A DNA stretch of 64,000 nucleotides, taken from positions 1-64,000 of the forward strand of contig JAULSN010000003.1 in assembly GCA_033439765.1 (NCBI GenBank), read 5' to 3'. Positions 10,377-20,153 of this stretch are shown one piece after another. Made by a program: the position numbers and the translations under genes. The notes under the pieces are model-generated. The model ran no database searches and had not been told where the DNA came from. It was given only the letters and a program-made list of their open reading frames with translations. Every line of letters begins with the position of its first letter. Position 1 is the stretch's first letter. The stretch is from Lasiosphaeria ovina. Its lineage: Eukaryota > Ascomycota > Sordariomycetes > Sordariales > Lasiosphaeriaceae.

Positions 10377-13300
10377 GCTATACTACTAACGGTAATTATT
10401 AATACTAATACGGAGGCCCAAGTTAATTACGTAGATCACCGGTTCTACCGGGTATATTATATCCCCATACTCCCGGAGGCCGAAGGCCTCGACCTACCGT
10501 AGCTTATTAACCTTAACGGTAGCCGGATTAAGAACCACGGCATTTTCCACCTTACTCTCCAACTCACTAACATATACGGGAACCCCCGTACCGTATCTTA
10601 GTTCTTCTACGGGGTCAAGCGGCTAAAGGGGGCCCCACTAATACTATAGGGGAACCCGGGTATAGGATTAGAGGGCGTGGTTCTTTATACCGCCCTTAAC
10701 GCCTTCGAATAGGGCCGTTACTCGGAGATCCTACCGGGGAAATTCGCCCGAGACGTCCTTAACGGCGTACCCGCCTTTACGGCTATAGTCTCTAACGTAG
10801 TTATCGGGCCCGAGGAGGACCATATCGATACCCTCGACGGCCCGATATAGGAGCCAAACCCAGAACCTTTACCCCCGGAGCTCGCACACCGCTTAGCCGT
10901 CTTCTTGGAATAAGCATCTCAGGAGCCTAATACCCTCGAAGGAGCCGAGTACTATATCGATCTTATAGAGGGGTCTATACCGCCGTAGGGCTATATTTAT
11001 CCCCTTGGTTAAGCCCAATTAGACGAACTAGCTCTCTATATCTAGGAGAACCTCGCTAACGGCCGTATCGTGGAAAGTAGTAGCCCTACCGGAGCCCCAG
11101 TTATTTTCGTCCTTAAGAAGGATGGAACTATACGCTTATACGTCGACTACCGGGGCCTAAATAAGATTACTATTAAGAACCGGTACCCTCTACCACTTAT
11201 TAGCGACCTTATAGACCGCCTTATAGGTACCCGGTTCTTTACTAAGCTCGACCTTAAGGATGCCTACCACCGGATCCGGATCCGTAAGACCGATTAATAG
11301 AAGATAGCCTTCAAGACCCGCTATGGCCAATTCGAATATACTATTATACCGTTCGGCTTGACTAACGCGCCGGCCACCTTCTAAGCCTATATTAATAGGG
11401 CCTTAGCCGGCCTAGTAGATATATTTTGTATTATCTACCTCGATAATATCCTTATCTACTCTACTACCCGTAAGGAGTATACCCGCTATATCCTAGAGGT
11501 GCTCGACCGTCTCGAATAAGCCTAGCTCTTCGCTAAACAGTCAAAATACTCCTTCTACTAGGACTAAGTCGAGTTCCTAGGCTTTATTATTAACTACTAA
11601 GGTATCTTAATAGACCTCGAGCGGGTTAAGGCAATCCAAGAATAGCCCGTACCCTAGTTAATACGAGAGATATAAGTCTTCCTCGGATTCGCCAACTTCT
11701 ACCGCTAGTTTATCTAGGGGTATTCTAGGATTATAGCCCCCATTACCGTACTACTAAAAGGAGAGGCTACTAACCCTTTCCGATAGCTACTAGAGGCCGA
11801 TACCGCCTTCAACCACCTCAAAGTAGCGTTTAGTTAAATAGGTTTCCTTACCTACTAGGATCTAACCCGCTAGACTAGAATCGAGACCGATACTAGTAAT
11901 AAGGCGATCTCCGGGATCCTCTTATAGCTAGTCGACTCTTAATAGCGCCCTATAGCCTACTAGTTAAGGAAGCTCACCGATACCGAGCTCCGGTAGGCCA
12001 CCGGGTAGAAGGAACTCATCGCTATTATCGAGTCCCTCGAGTACTAGGGCCACTACCTAGGCGGCACCGACCAGAGGTTCGTGGTTCTTACCGATTACGA
12101 GGCCTTAAAAGGGGTAATCGTAGCCCTAGCCCGAGACCTTAAGGGCCGCTTAGCTAGATGGGTATACCGCCTATCTCCTTTCGATTTCGACCTCGAATAT
12201 CGACCTAGGGCTACTAACCCCGCCGACCCCCTTTCAAGAAGACCGGACTATATAATAAGAGAGATTACCTACGACGATATATTACCCACCTTAACGAAGA
12301 AGCTATAGTTAGCTAGGGAGTTACTAGTAGTAGTAAGGGTAATCGTAGCCCAGATTAAGGCCGGGGTATAGAAGAAGTCGTACTCCCGGAAGTACCGTAG
12401 AGCGGTAAGACGAGTTGAACAGACCCTTTAATATCCTCGAGTTGAAGGTGTAACTAGGGTTTCGGCTATAACGCGCTTTGCCCTCGGGGCCACCGGACGC
12501 GTAGCGTTTAATAAAGCGGAGCCCCGGGAAAGGAGCTACTAGCGGGACGGAAGTACCCTAACGGAGGGGCTAGGACGCCGTACTAGGAGAACTACTACGG
12601 ACTCGCCAGAGTAGACGATCTCGCCGGGGCGGTTAGATTAGAGGGTCGAGGGGTAACTAAAGCCAGATACTTAGGGTACCGACCTATTAATTCCTTACGC
12701 GGTTATGGCAGAGGTTTACGCTAGTAAGGTAGCTGAGGAATAGGATCCTAGGTATAGATTCTATAGGTCGATTATCGCCCTATAGAAAGGGGATCTCGAA
12801 TATAGAAGCCGTATTAAGGAGGTGCTCGAGGATTAAAGAAACGCGGGTACTAGGCCTATAGGGAAATTAGGGAATAATAATACGTATATAGGTATTAGAT
12901 TCTAGGGTAGACCAGGAAATAATAGCGTTAATAACGCGGGTACTAGGCCTATAGGGAAACTAGGGAATAATAATATAAGGCGTATGGGTACTAGGTTCTA
13001 GGGCAGGCTAGGAAACGATAGCGTTAATAATGAGGGGGCCCTCTAATATAAAGGTAGGCTGGTAATCCTAGTAACGCTAGTAGTACGAAGAGAGCTAATA
13101 CGCTTATACTACGATAACCCTAGAGCCGGGCATTTTGGGAGCTATAAGATAGTAGACCTATTAAAGCGAAGATTCTACTAGGAAAATCTAGACGTAGAAG
13201 TATAAGCTTATATAAAATAATACTAGGTATACCTCGGTAACCGATAACTAAGGCATAAGCTATACGGGAAGCTCAGCTCCCTACCGCTACCTACCCAACC

Positions 13301-14372
13301 TTTCGAAGAGATTAGCCTAGATTTTATTACGAAGCTACCCCCTTACTAGTATAAGGACCGTATTGTAGATGCTATCCTAGTAGTTATAGACCGGTTTACG
13401 AAAACCGCGCTCTTTATCCTAACTACTACTATGGTTACGGTAGCCGAGTTAGCCCAGCTACTCTACGAGTATATAGAATACCGATTTAGCATACTAATAG
13501 GTATGGTCTCCGACCGAGATTCCCTATTAACTAGCAATTTCTAGGTAGAGCTCTCCAAAGCTCGCCAAGTCAAGTAGAGGCTCTTAATAGCCTACCACCC
13601 GCAGACCGATAGCTAGTCGGAACGAATATACCAAAGCCTATAGTACTATTTAAGGTGCTTTACCGACGAAGAGGCCTAGTGGGCACTACTACTCCACGAA
13701 GCGGAGTTTATATATAATAATAGCGTATACGTAACCATCGGAGCGAGCCCGTTCGAGGCCCTATACGGCTACAATCCTCGGATGGCGCATTACGTACCCT
13801 CTATACAGCTGAAGGTATAAGGGGTTCACGAGCGGCTGAGTAAGCTAGCACACCTAAGGGAGAGGTTATACCACTACTAGCAGAAGGTAGTAGACTCCCA
13901 GAAGAAATACTACGACGTACGATACTAGTAGATCGAATTCGAAGTAGGAGAGATAGTTGGACTCTCTATATAGAATTTCCGATTTAAGGTAGGAAGGAAG
14001 CTAGTACTAAGGTTCATCCCAGTCAAGATTACGGAAAGGATCGGCACGTAGGTATACCGGGTCGAACTACTAGCCAAGTACGCCCGGCTCTATGATATCT
14101 TCCCAGTCTCCCTATTAGAAAAGTGGTCGGTAGCCGAAGGCCAGAAGGTACTACTACTACTAGAGCTAGTAGAAGGAGAGGAGGAGTGGGAAGTAGAAGA
14201 TATCGTAGAACATAAGGATGAAAGAGAACGAAAAAGGTTCCTAGTCAAATGGGTAGGCTGGCCAGTAGAATATAACACCTGGGAACCTAGGGAACACTTG
14301 GCCAACGCATAGAAGGTACTATAACGATACGAGAAAAAAGCAAAACAAAGGCATAGGAAGTGGAATGACTAA
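10377..14372 (+). pseudogene. pol of the Gypsy element: protease, RT, RNase H, integrase, chromodomain
   Basis: One reading frame runs about 4.0 kb with only TAG/TAA interruptions. A protease-like stretch lies at about 10400. Reverse transcriptase at about 11060-11520 shows the VDYRGLN, FTKLDL and YLDNILIYS motifs. RNase H with a connection ending in LSRRPDY lies at about 11860-12250. Integrase at about 13250-13900 shows VIDRFTK and YHPQTD. A chromodomain at about 14190-14300 includes FLVKWVGW and TWEP. Stops fall where Trp or Gln is expected (TGG or CAG to TAG). CA/TG use recovers after about 13990, so the chromodomain is nearly undamaged. Confidence 0.85.
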
Positions 14373-14423
14373 AAAGTCATTAATCCACGAGCACGACCCG
14401 CAGGCCGTACCCATAAACCAAGA

Positions 14424-14495
14424 TACCCCGAGGAGGATTCGAACCCCCGACCTCTAGTAAAGATACTAGGGTGTTAACCACTATACTACCGCGGC
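14424..14495 (-). other. tRNA-like sequence with pol III A and B boxes inside the retroelement
   Basis: Seventy-two bases on the minus strand fit a tRNA layout. A TAGTATAGTGG A box is followed 40-odd bases later by a GGTTCGAATCC B box, with a T arm of GGGGG/CCTCC around TTCGAAT. The acceptor arms (GCCGCGG with TCGGGGT) pair with one mismatch. The anticodon stem CTAGT/ACTAG leaves a six-base loop, one short, and the D stem has a mismatch. The D-arm region resembles fungal tRNA-Asp, but the anticodon cannot be assigned. It is most likely a captured or decayed tRNA, antisense to pol, between the chromodomain and the purine tract. Confidence 0.6.
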
Positions 14496-14560
14496 GCTTT
14501 TGCTCTTATTGGAGGAAGGACAATAGACAAGGTTCAAGATCGACGAGGACGTCGATCTAC

Positions 14561-14570
14561 GGGGGGGGGG
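14561..14570 (+). promoter_or_regulatory. Polypurine tract
   Basis: Ten consecutive G residues five bases upstream of the 3' LTR, in the place where plus-strand DNA synthesis of LTR elements is primed. Confidence 0.65.
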
Positions 14571-14575
14571 ATAGT

Positions 14576-14839
14576 TGTAAGGAAAGAGCACCCCAAGCAC
14601 GTGCGCACACCTTTGTGTGCGCCCACCACCTATCACCAACTGGCCAGACCACTGCCAGTTGGCACAGCTACTGCCGTCACAAGGAACGGAGCCCCTGAGC
14701 ATGTATATAAGCAGCGGCCCTCGCCCACCTTCCTTTGCGAGGGCCAGGTTGAAGTCTTACACCAATACCACTCATTGCTCGCCCTTCTTCTTGCCTACAT
14801 TGTGACCACCTTAATCAGGCGTACCTGCCCTCTCTTACA
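14576..14839 (+). repeat. 3' LTR (264 bp)
   Basis: Same length and ends as the 5' LTR, with nine transitions between them. TATA box at 14704-14710. This copy carries the derived TA at three of the nine differing sites. Confidence 0.95.
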
Positions 14840-14844
14840 CCGAT
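14840..14844. repeat. Target-site duplication CCGAT (right copy)
   Basis: Exact partner of 8766-8770, directly after the 3' LTR. Confidence 0.9.
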
Positions 14845-15233
14845 ATACCTACCGTAGCCGAGGTTAATAGCGGAGGAGACGCACTCATTTAAATAGCTAC
14901 CGAGTATAATGAGGTATTTCGTCTATATCTAAAATCCCCAAAAGTATAATACTTAGAGAGTTCTAGTTTTGGATCCTAGGTATAGAGTCGCACAGGCTCG
15001 GTTTGGACCTAGATAGCGTCGACTCCGTCTCATTCGAGTCGGTAGTTATACCCAAATGCTAATTATTTCCCTTTTTTATCCGGCTCTTTCCTTTGACTCT
15101 TTTTACTCGCTTTTCTCTTTCTTTAATTTCCCTGCGCATTGGTTGTTTTAGCATTGCTGATTTGCCTAGAACCCTAGCGACGATGCCGCCAGATGATTCC
15201 TCGAAACTCAAACCCGACTTGTACACACATTAG
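14845..15233. other. Intergenic, partly RIP-altered
   Basis: The first 200 or so bases are TA-rich with few CA/TG, like the left flank of the retroelement, so it probably inserted into an older decayed region. No gene was seen. Confidence 0.4.
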
Positions 15234-15818
15234 CTAATTCCTCGGCAGGTACAGACTTTCCTCGAAGACTGTGCCCATGTTTCCTTCGCCGTGCCCCAGT
15301 CTGCCGCTTTGGACTGAGGATGCCGAGCTCGACGAAGATGAAGCGCCGCTCCTCTGACTGGGCCAGATAAGCTTATGAAACTGCACAGAGCAGCTTCGTA
15401 TCTTTCCGTAGCCGTGGTCTTCCCACGTCCAGCCTGATTGGTAAAGATCCTCAATGTCGCCCGGACTCGCGCCTTTGCTCTCGAGATCGGCCTTTTCGGC
15501 GGAAACTTGTGCTTCGGCGTCTTCCTCGCTCACGTAGACGCCAAGGATTCGGATATCATTCTCGTCGTTGTGCATGTTGCTTATGCTGTACTGGACAATG
15601 TAGACGCCATTGAGTAGAGACGACGCATCGCTGCCGTCGGAGCTGGAGGATGCCGATGATGCATTTTCTGGCACCTCCGGAGGCTCCATGTTTCTCACGA
15701 CTCCTGAGAGACTGTCTCGCGCCTCTCGCGCCTGCTTGAACGGAGGTTGATCCGTATCCTGATTTTCGGCACCCGAGGAAGTACGCTTATGGGATGGCAG
15801 CACCCTGCTGCTGCTCAT
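15234..15818 (-). CDS. Hypothetical acidic, serine-rich protein
   Basis: A single-exon frame of 194 aa from ATG 15818. The N-terminal third and the C-terminal quarter are serine-rich and probably disordered. The middle (residues about 65-155) looks folded, beginning VYIVQYSISN and containing GVYVSEEDAEAQV and SGWTWEDHGYG. I do not recognise the family. Codon use is normal for the window and CA/TG use is not depleted. The frame is open upstream to 15923, but the inner ATG fits better. A small conserved fungal protein of unknown role is the best description. Confidence 0.6.
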   Translation of the reverse strand: MSSSRVLPSHKRTSSGAENQDTDQPPFKQAREARDSLSGVVRNMEPPEVPENASSASSSSDGSDASSLLNGVYIVQYSISNMHNDENDIRILGVYVSEEDAEAQVSAEKADLESKGASPGDIEDLYQSGWTWEDHGYGKIRSCSVQFHKLIWPSQRSGASSSSSSASSVQSGRLGHGEGNMGTVFEESLYLPRN

Positions 15819-16253
15819 CTCGACGGCCGTGCGTAAAGTGTGTGCGTGTGTTGTGCTGTTGGATATCGATATGACGCAAACTTCGGCGCTTGAGTTTTGG
15901 AGATGGGGAACCCATGACCCCAAAGCGCTTCGTTCTTCCCTGGACGTCTTGACTTTTCAGCTCCCCCGCACCTTGCCATATATGGTTTAGCGTATATACC
16001 GATCAACCCTTGCCCCTGCCAAACAATTCGTTTAGGAAAGGTATCCGAACCAAGGAAATTATTCCGCACAAAATTTTCACAAAGTGTCCGCAATCAGGAG
16101 TTGGTGATATCCCCGCGATTGCCGTGTCGCTATAGACTAGCAATAGCAGTGTCAAACTATCAGCCTCCCATGTGTGAATGTAGGTATATGGTAATTCAGG
16201 TGCTTAATTAGGTTCAGATGCCACGCCAATTTCCTTTCATCGCGATTCACGAT
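15819..16253. other. Gene-free gap
   Basis: Contains the likely promoter of the small minus-strand gene and the 3' flank of the metallo-beta-lactamase-like gene. Nothing else was seen. Confidence 0.3.
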
Positions 16254-17305
16254 TCACGCCACGATGAAGCACTCGCCATTCTCCACCTCAACAAGAGTTG
16301 GTGGGTTATTGGTTCCATCCACGCCTTTTCCTCCAACCCCGACTCCAACGTTAGTGGGTAGTCCCTCACACCCAGACGCATCATGATTCCAGAATACAAC
16401 AGTCCATATCGTGCGACTTAATCCAGTACTTGGGCTTAACCTGCCTCTCAAGCGCCAGCCCCCCTTGACACCCAAAACCATCCTCATGCCAAACGCGAAG
16501 CTATCCTTGAGGCCATGTAAGATTACCACGGTCCGGATGGGTGGAGTGCACTTGTGAAGGTATGCTTGGAGAGAAGGCTGGTCACTTCTGATACCATGTG
16601 GGCTGTACAGCAACGCTTCGTGGGCAACGTGGCTGCCTGCAAGTGCAAGGCTGCCTGTGCTGGGAGAAGCCGAGTAGACGATTGCCGTCGCGAAGTTCAG
16701 TTCATGGTGGCCAGCCAATCTGAAAACGTTGAGCGATGTGGGGAGCAGCCCGCCCGGGTGAAGATCTTTCCAGGTGGTGGAGAGAGGGTCGAGATCGTTT
16801 GTCTGAGTGATGGAGGAAAAGTAGCCCCACGGCTCCATGATTGAGTTAGCTTGCGCAGTAGCAAAGACTGGGATGCTCGGACGGAACGTTCGCAACGTTT
16901 TCTCGTGCAGGTGGTCCGAGAAATGGAAGTTGACAAGGATGGCGTCGATGGGTGATGCCGAGGATGATGACCAAGTGCTTTGGCTTACTCCATCTGCGCT
17001 TCTCACCGCGGCCGAGTAAGCATCCTCAATCTCCCTAACCAGCACCTCGACAGTGGCCCCATCGGCAGCGATGGGCTCGGCAGAGAGACGAAAGTACGAC
17101 GCCACGGCGAGAAGGTAAATGCTCCCCCAGCCAGCCAAGCATCTGAGACGACGTGGTAATAAGCTTTTGTCAGTCTCTCGGCGTTCGGGCGAGGAAATGA
17201 CACCAGCCACGAGTTGTCTCCATTCAGCGAGGTGAGTATCGGTCGCAAAAGCTGATCGGGGGCCGCGAAATGATGTCTCAGAACGCTGGCCCGCGATTCC
17301 GACAT
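16254..17305 (-). pseudogene. Metallo-beta-lactamase-fold hydrolase with a one-base frameshift
   Basis: The N-terminal part starts at ATG 17305 (MSESRASVLRHH) and carries SLNGDNSWL and AYYHVVSDAWL, typical of a fungal MBL-fold group. The rest, in another frame, runs from about 17100 to 16254 and holds a metal motif FHFSDHLHE, then a histidine-bearing segment FRLAGHHELN and LLYSPHG. The two halves join smoothly if one G is missing between about 17070 and 17130, where there is a five-G run (17125-17129) and a nearby TGGCG. No splice pair explains the shift. Total length would be about 350 aa. Substrate unknown; a hydrolase acting on small molecules is inferred only from the fold. It is either a recent pseudogene or carries a sequence error. 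Confidence 0.7.
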
Positions 17306-20153
17306 TGCCTACTGGAACTAGTTAGGGGCTAATTAGGTAGGTATGGAAAGTAAATCAGTATTCGTAGCTCTAGGGTAACCGGCCTGAGGTACCTTGAGTC
17401 AGATGAACGTGGAGTTATCAAATCTCAATGGCCAAGCCAAAGAAGGCTTGTTCTAGATAGTTCGAGGAACAGAGCTACCATAATGGAGAACTTCCAGGTG
17501 CTCGGACTCGCAGAAACCAACTACTCAGACTATGTGGGTGTCTTTAGATCTGACGCATCCAATTAGAGCCAGGCAATGATAGGAATAGGATTTAGTGCCT
17601 GCAACTACGTTCGCGTAGGCGTCTATCGGCAGAGCGGATTGTTCGGAGTCCTTTAAGATTCCCTGCCACCGCTTTCCCCTGGATTCCTTCTATCACAGTA
17701 AATATACCCCTGGCGTGGGGGTTGCGCCCGAGCACCTGACTCCCACAAGCGTTCTCACGATTAGGTACCCTATGTGTTCGGGGTAGTTCGCCAGTGCTTC
17801 TTTAACAATCTTTCCTTTCTGGTATATACGTCGTCAACGCCATTCCCCGGCTCCATTTCTTTTGTGAACCTTTTATTGAGAAAATGGGGAATAAAAACAT
17901 GTACGACAAGTGAGCTTTCCCTAAATTCTCCGGGTTCCTAAGAAGTCACTGGTTATGCAGTAGCTAAAGATTAAGATTCAAAACAAATTAATTATACGTG
18001 TCCAGTTAAATAGTTTCGAATTTGATTAATCTTTAATCAGACCTCAAAACATCTACACCAAGTCCTAGCATTATAAGGATTAAGTTATTCTAGTTCAAGC
18101 TATGGCTAAGATAATAATCTAATGTCGCTTTGTCTCTAAGATCGGTTAACTCACTAAATAACCATAAATAAATCCTTTTATTTTGCCTCTAAGAACGTCT
18201 GGTATCACGGCGTGTTTCAGCTTCACGTCAGTCCTGATTTGATATTGATGGCTATGAGGGATGTTTAGGATTTGTTTCATTATTTGCCCACGAGCTGTGG
18301 CTCGGGCTTGGTATTGTGGCCGGATCAGCCAAACCCCGAAGTCTTTGGTTGGAACCGGATGATCGTTCAGCTGATCGACAGGCGACCCCCATCCGCTGAA
18401 TGTATTGGTCCTGGAACTCTCGATTTCTTCACTTCATGACAAGCATCATCGAGGAAACATAAACCCACATCAGCCCACATTCAGCCTGTGATATAAAGCC
18501 CTTCTAAGAAAGCTAGCGTGGTGCTCTGTCATGCCAAGCCACACCGGATATCGAGTTTCCTCGTCAAATGCGCGGTTGCTTTAATCCAGACATCGGACCT
18601 CCGCCGCGCCTACCGGAGAGGTAAATCCCCTCAATGACTTCAAATGAGAGCAATGTAAAACAAATAGTGCCCAGAGCTGGATGGACTTGGCGCCACCTCC
18701 TGGCATGCTCCGATGATGGCTAAAGTCGACAATCCTGCTGCCAAGCTCCAATATCATCTCGGGGATCAGTCCAGACCACTCCATGCCAGACCACTGCACA
18801 CCATTCCAATGCCAATGGTCGTATAAGGCTCTACTCGATACGGGGGCGATTGATTATACTCATGCTCCTTCGTCTTGGCCGGGCAAACAATCACGATGAT
18901 GGCTCCCTCGCCTAATTATTCGACGGGTAATTGTCAATCACGGCAGCAGCTTGGCTCGCTCTCGTGTTTGCTTCATGGTAACTTCGCACGTTTTTTAGTT
19001 GCAGCAAAGCAATGCTGCTTTATCGACTGAGTAGCAGGCATGCAAAAATACTTATGCCAGTGCGGGCTACCACCGAGGCTCTCGCACCTTCACCGACCAG
19101 ACCGAGGACCTCTCGATTCCTTGGTCCCAGCGACCAGGTTTTTTGCCCAGACTTCGCTAGCGAATAATTTCGAATAGATTAACCGCAGGTAGCGGCTCCA
19201 TATATAGATTACCAGCTTCTAATTGCGCGTGATGCAACGACGCGGCATCACCCCCCGGGTTCTGTGACCCCGTGGGGGAAGGTTCCTCACTCCTCGTGTT
19301 GGATTCCGGGGCCGAGGGGAATCCCACGCTTGCCTGCTACTGGACATTGGAGTATCCAATACTCCCACGGGCCGAATATCAAAGAGTCGCCGCCAGCGCC
19401 GCTAAGGATCTGGCAGAGATTTCTCTCCAGTTTTGCCGCGGTGACGCTGGGGACCGGGGGTCATGCGCAAGCAAACTTGGAAACAGACGGGACGCAACAG
19501 ACCGCTAGCGGAACAAAGGGCAAAGTTGCCGCTCAAGCATTGCATTTAGCCGGAGGCGAACGTCGCTACCCCTCACGCCGTCCAATCCTATGGGTCCAAG
19601 CTACAGCTGACAGGCGTCGCCAAGGCTCGGGACATGGGATTGCGACTCTGGCTTGTAACTCCAACCACCTGTTCCCCGCCTGCGGTTCGCTGGCTTCAAG
19701 TCGGTGGGAAGTGCACTCGGGCCCGAAGGCCAGCTTGATCTGGATTATGGGCTCCCAGAGGTGCGAGGCGGGCCATGTTGTGCCTGTTTTCTCCATCTCG
19801 GATGAGGTACATTCCCCATTGGGGCCCGTCCGCTTCGCCAAGACCGGCCATCATCACAGGCCGTGATTCTGCTTCCCCCGCCGTGGAGATCGCTAGTAAT
19901 CCGACCCAGGGACTGGGGAAAGTGGATATCCCGGTGTCTTGGATCCTGCTGCACGGTAAATTGAACCCGCAAAAGCGGCCAAATTAATAGGGAGCTCTTC
20001 CCCGGGTTATTGTTGACTTTTGCTGTCTTCCTCAAGCTCTGGTGACCTGTCTCCCAAACCATCCGACTTCCCTTGCCTTGCCTCTTCCAGCGTGAGGTTG
20101 AGTTGAGAGCATCACACCCCATCGAAGCTCACCGCGACACACCGGCAACCACC
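17306..20153. other. Long intergenic region upstream of the MFS gene
   Basis: About 2.8 kb. 17880-18200 is AT-rich. 19260-20000 is GC-rich and has open frames on both strands, but their composition is unlike the neighbouring proteins and I could not support a gene. CTGGGG (19447-19452) and CCGGGG (19454-19459) match the SYGGRG consensus of the carbon catabolite repressor CreA/Cre1. This is suggestive for a sugar-carrier promoter but such short motifs are common by chance. Confidence 0.35.

Larger units (their letters stand above)
8771..14839 (+). mobile_element. Complete Ty3/Gypsy chromovirus retrotransposon, inactivated by RIP-like mutation
   Basis: A 6,069-bp LTR retrotransposon on the plus strand. 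Order: 5' LTR, gag, protease region, reverse transcriptase, RNase H, integrase, chromodomain, a tRNA-like segment, a ten-G purine tract, 3' LTR. Borders are proven by TG..CA LTR ends and a CCGAT target duplication. gag reads in one frame and pol in another. In pol from about 10377 to 14372 every interruption I found is TAG or TAA, not a frameshift, so length is intact but function is lost. Interior CA and TG are nearly absent and TA is in great excess. Chromodomain-bearing integrases target heterochromatin in this clade. No clear tRNA primer-binding site was seen just inside the 5' LTR. Flanking DNA is also AT-rich. Confidence 0.95.

Noticed and set aside
9196..14372. TAG read as an amino acid (stop-codon recoding) in gag/pol and the NLR gene
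   Set aside because: Many TAG sit at Gln or Trp positions, but intact neighbouring genes end in normal stops and have none internally, and dinucleotide bias explains the stops by CpA mutation.
19447..19459. CreA/Cre1 binding sites upstream of the sugar carrier as a firm call
   Set aside because: The six-base consensus is met twice, but it is too short and common in GC-rich DNA, and it lies 0.7 kb from the start codon.
19264..19866. 200-aa plus-strand open frame
   Set aside because: Composition is unlike a folded protein (many Trp, Gly, Ser and His in GC-rich DNA), no family pattern, and competing frames of similar quality on both strands.
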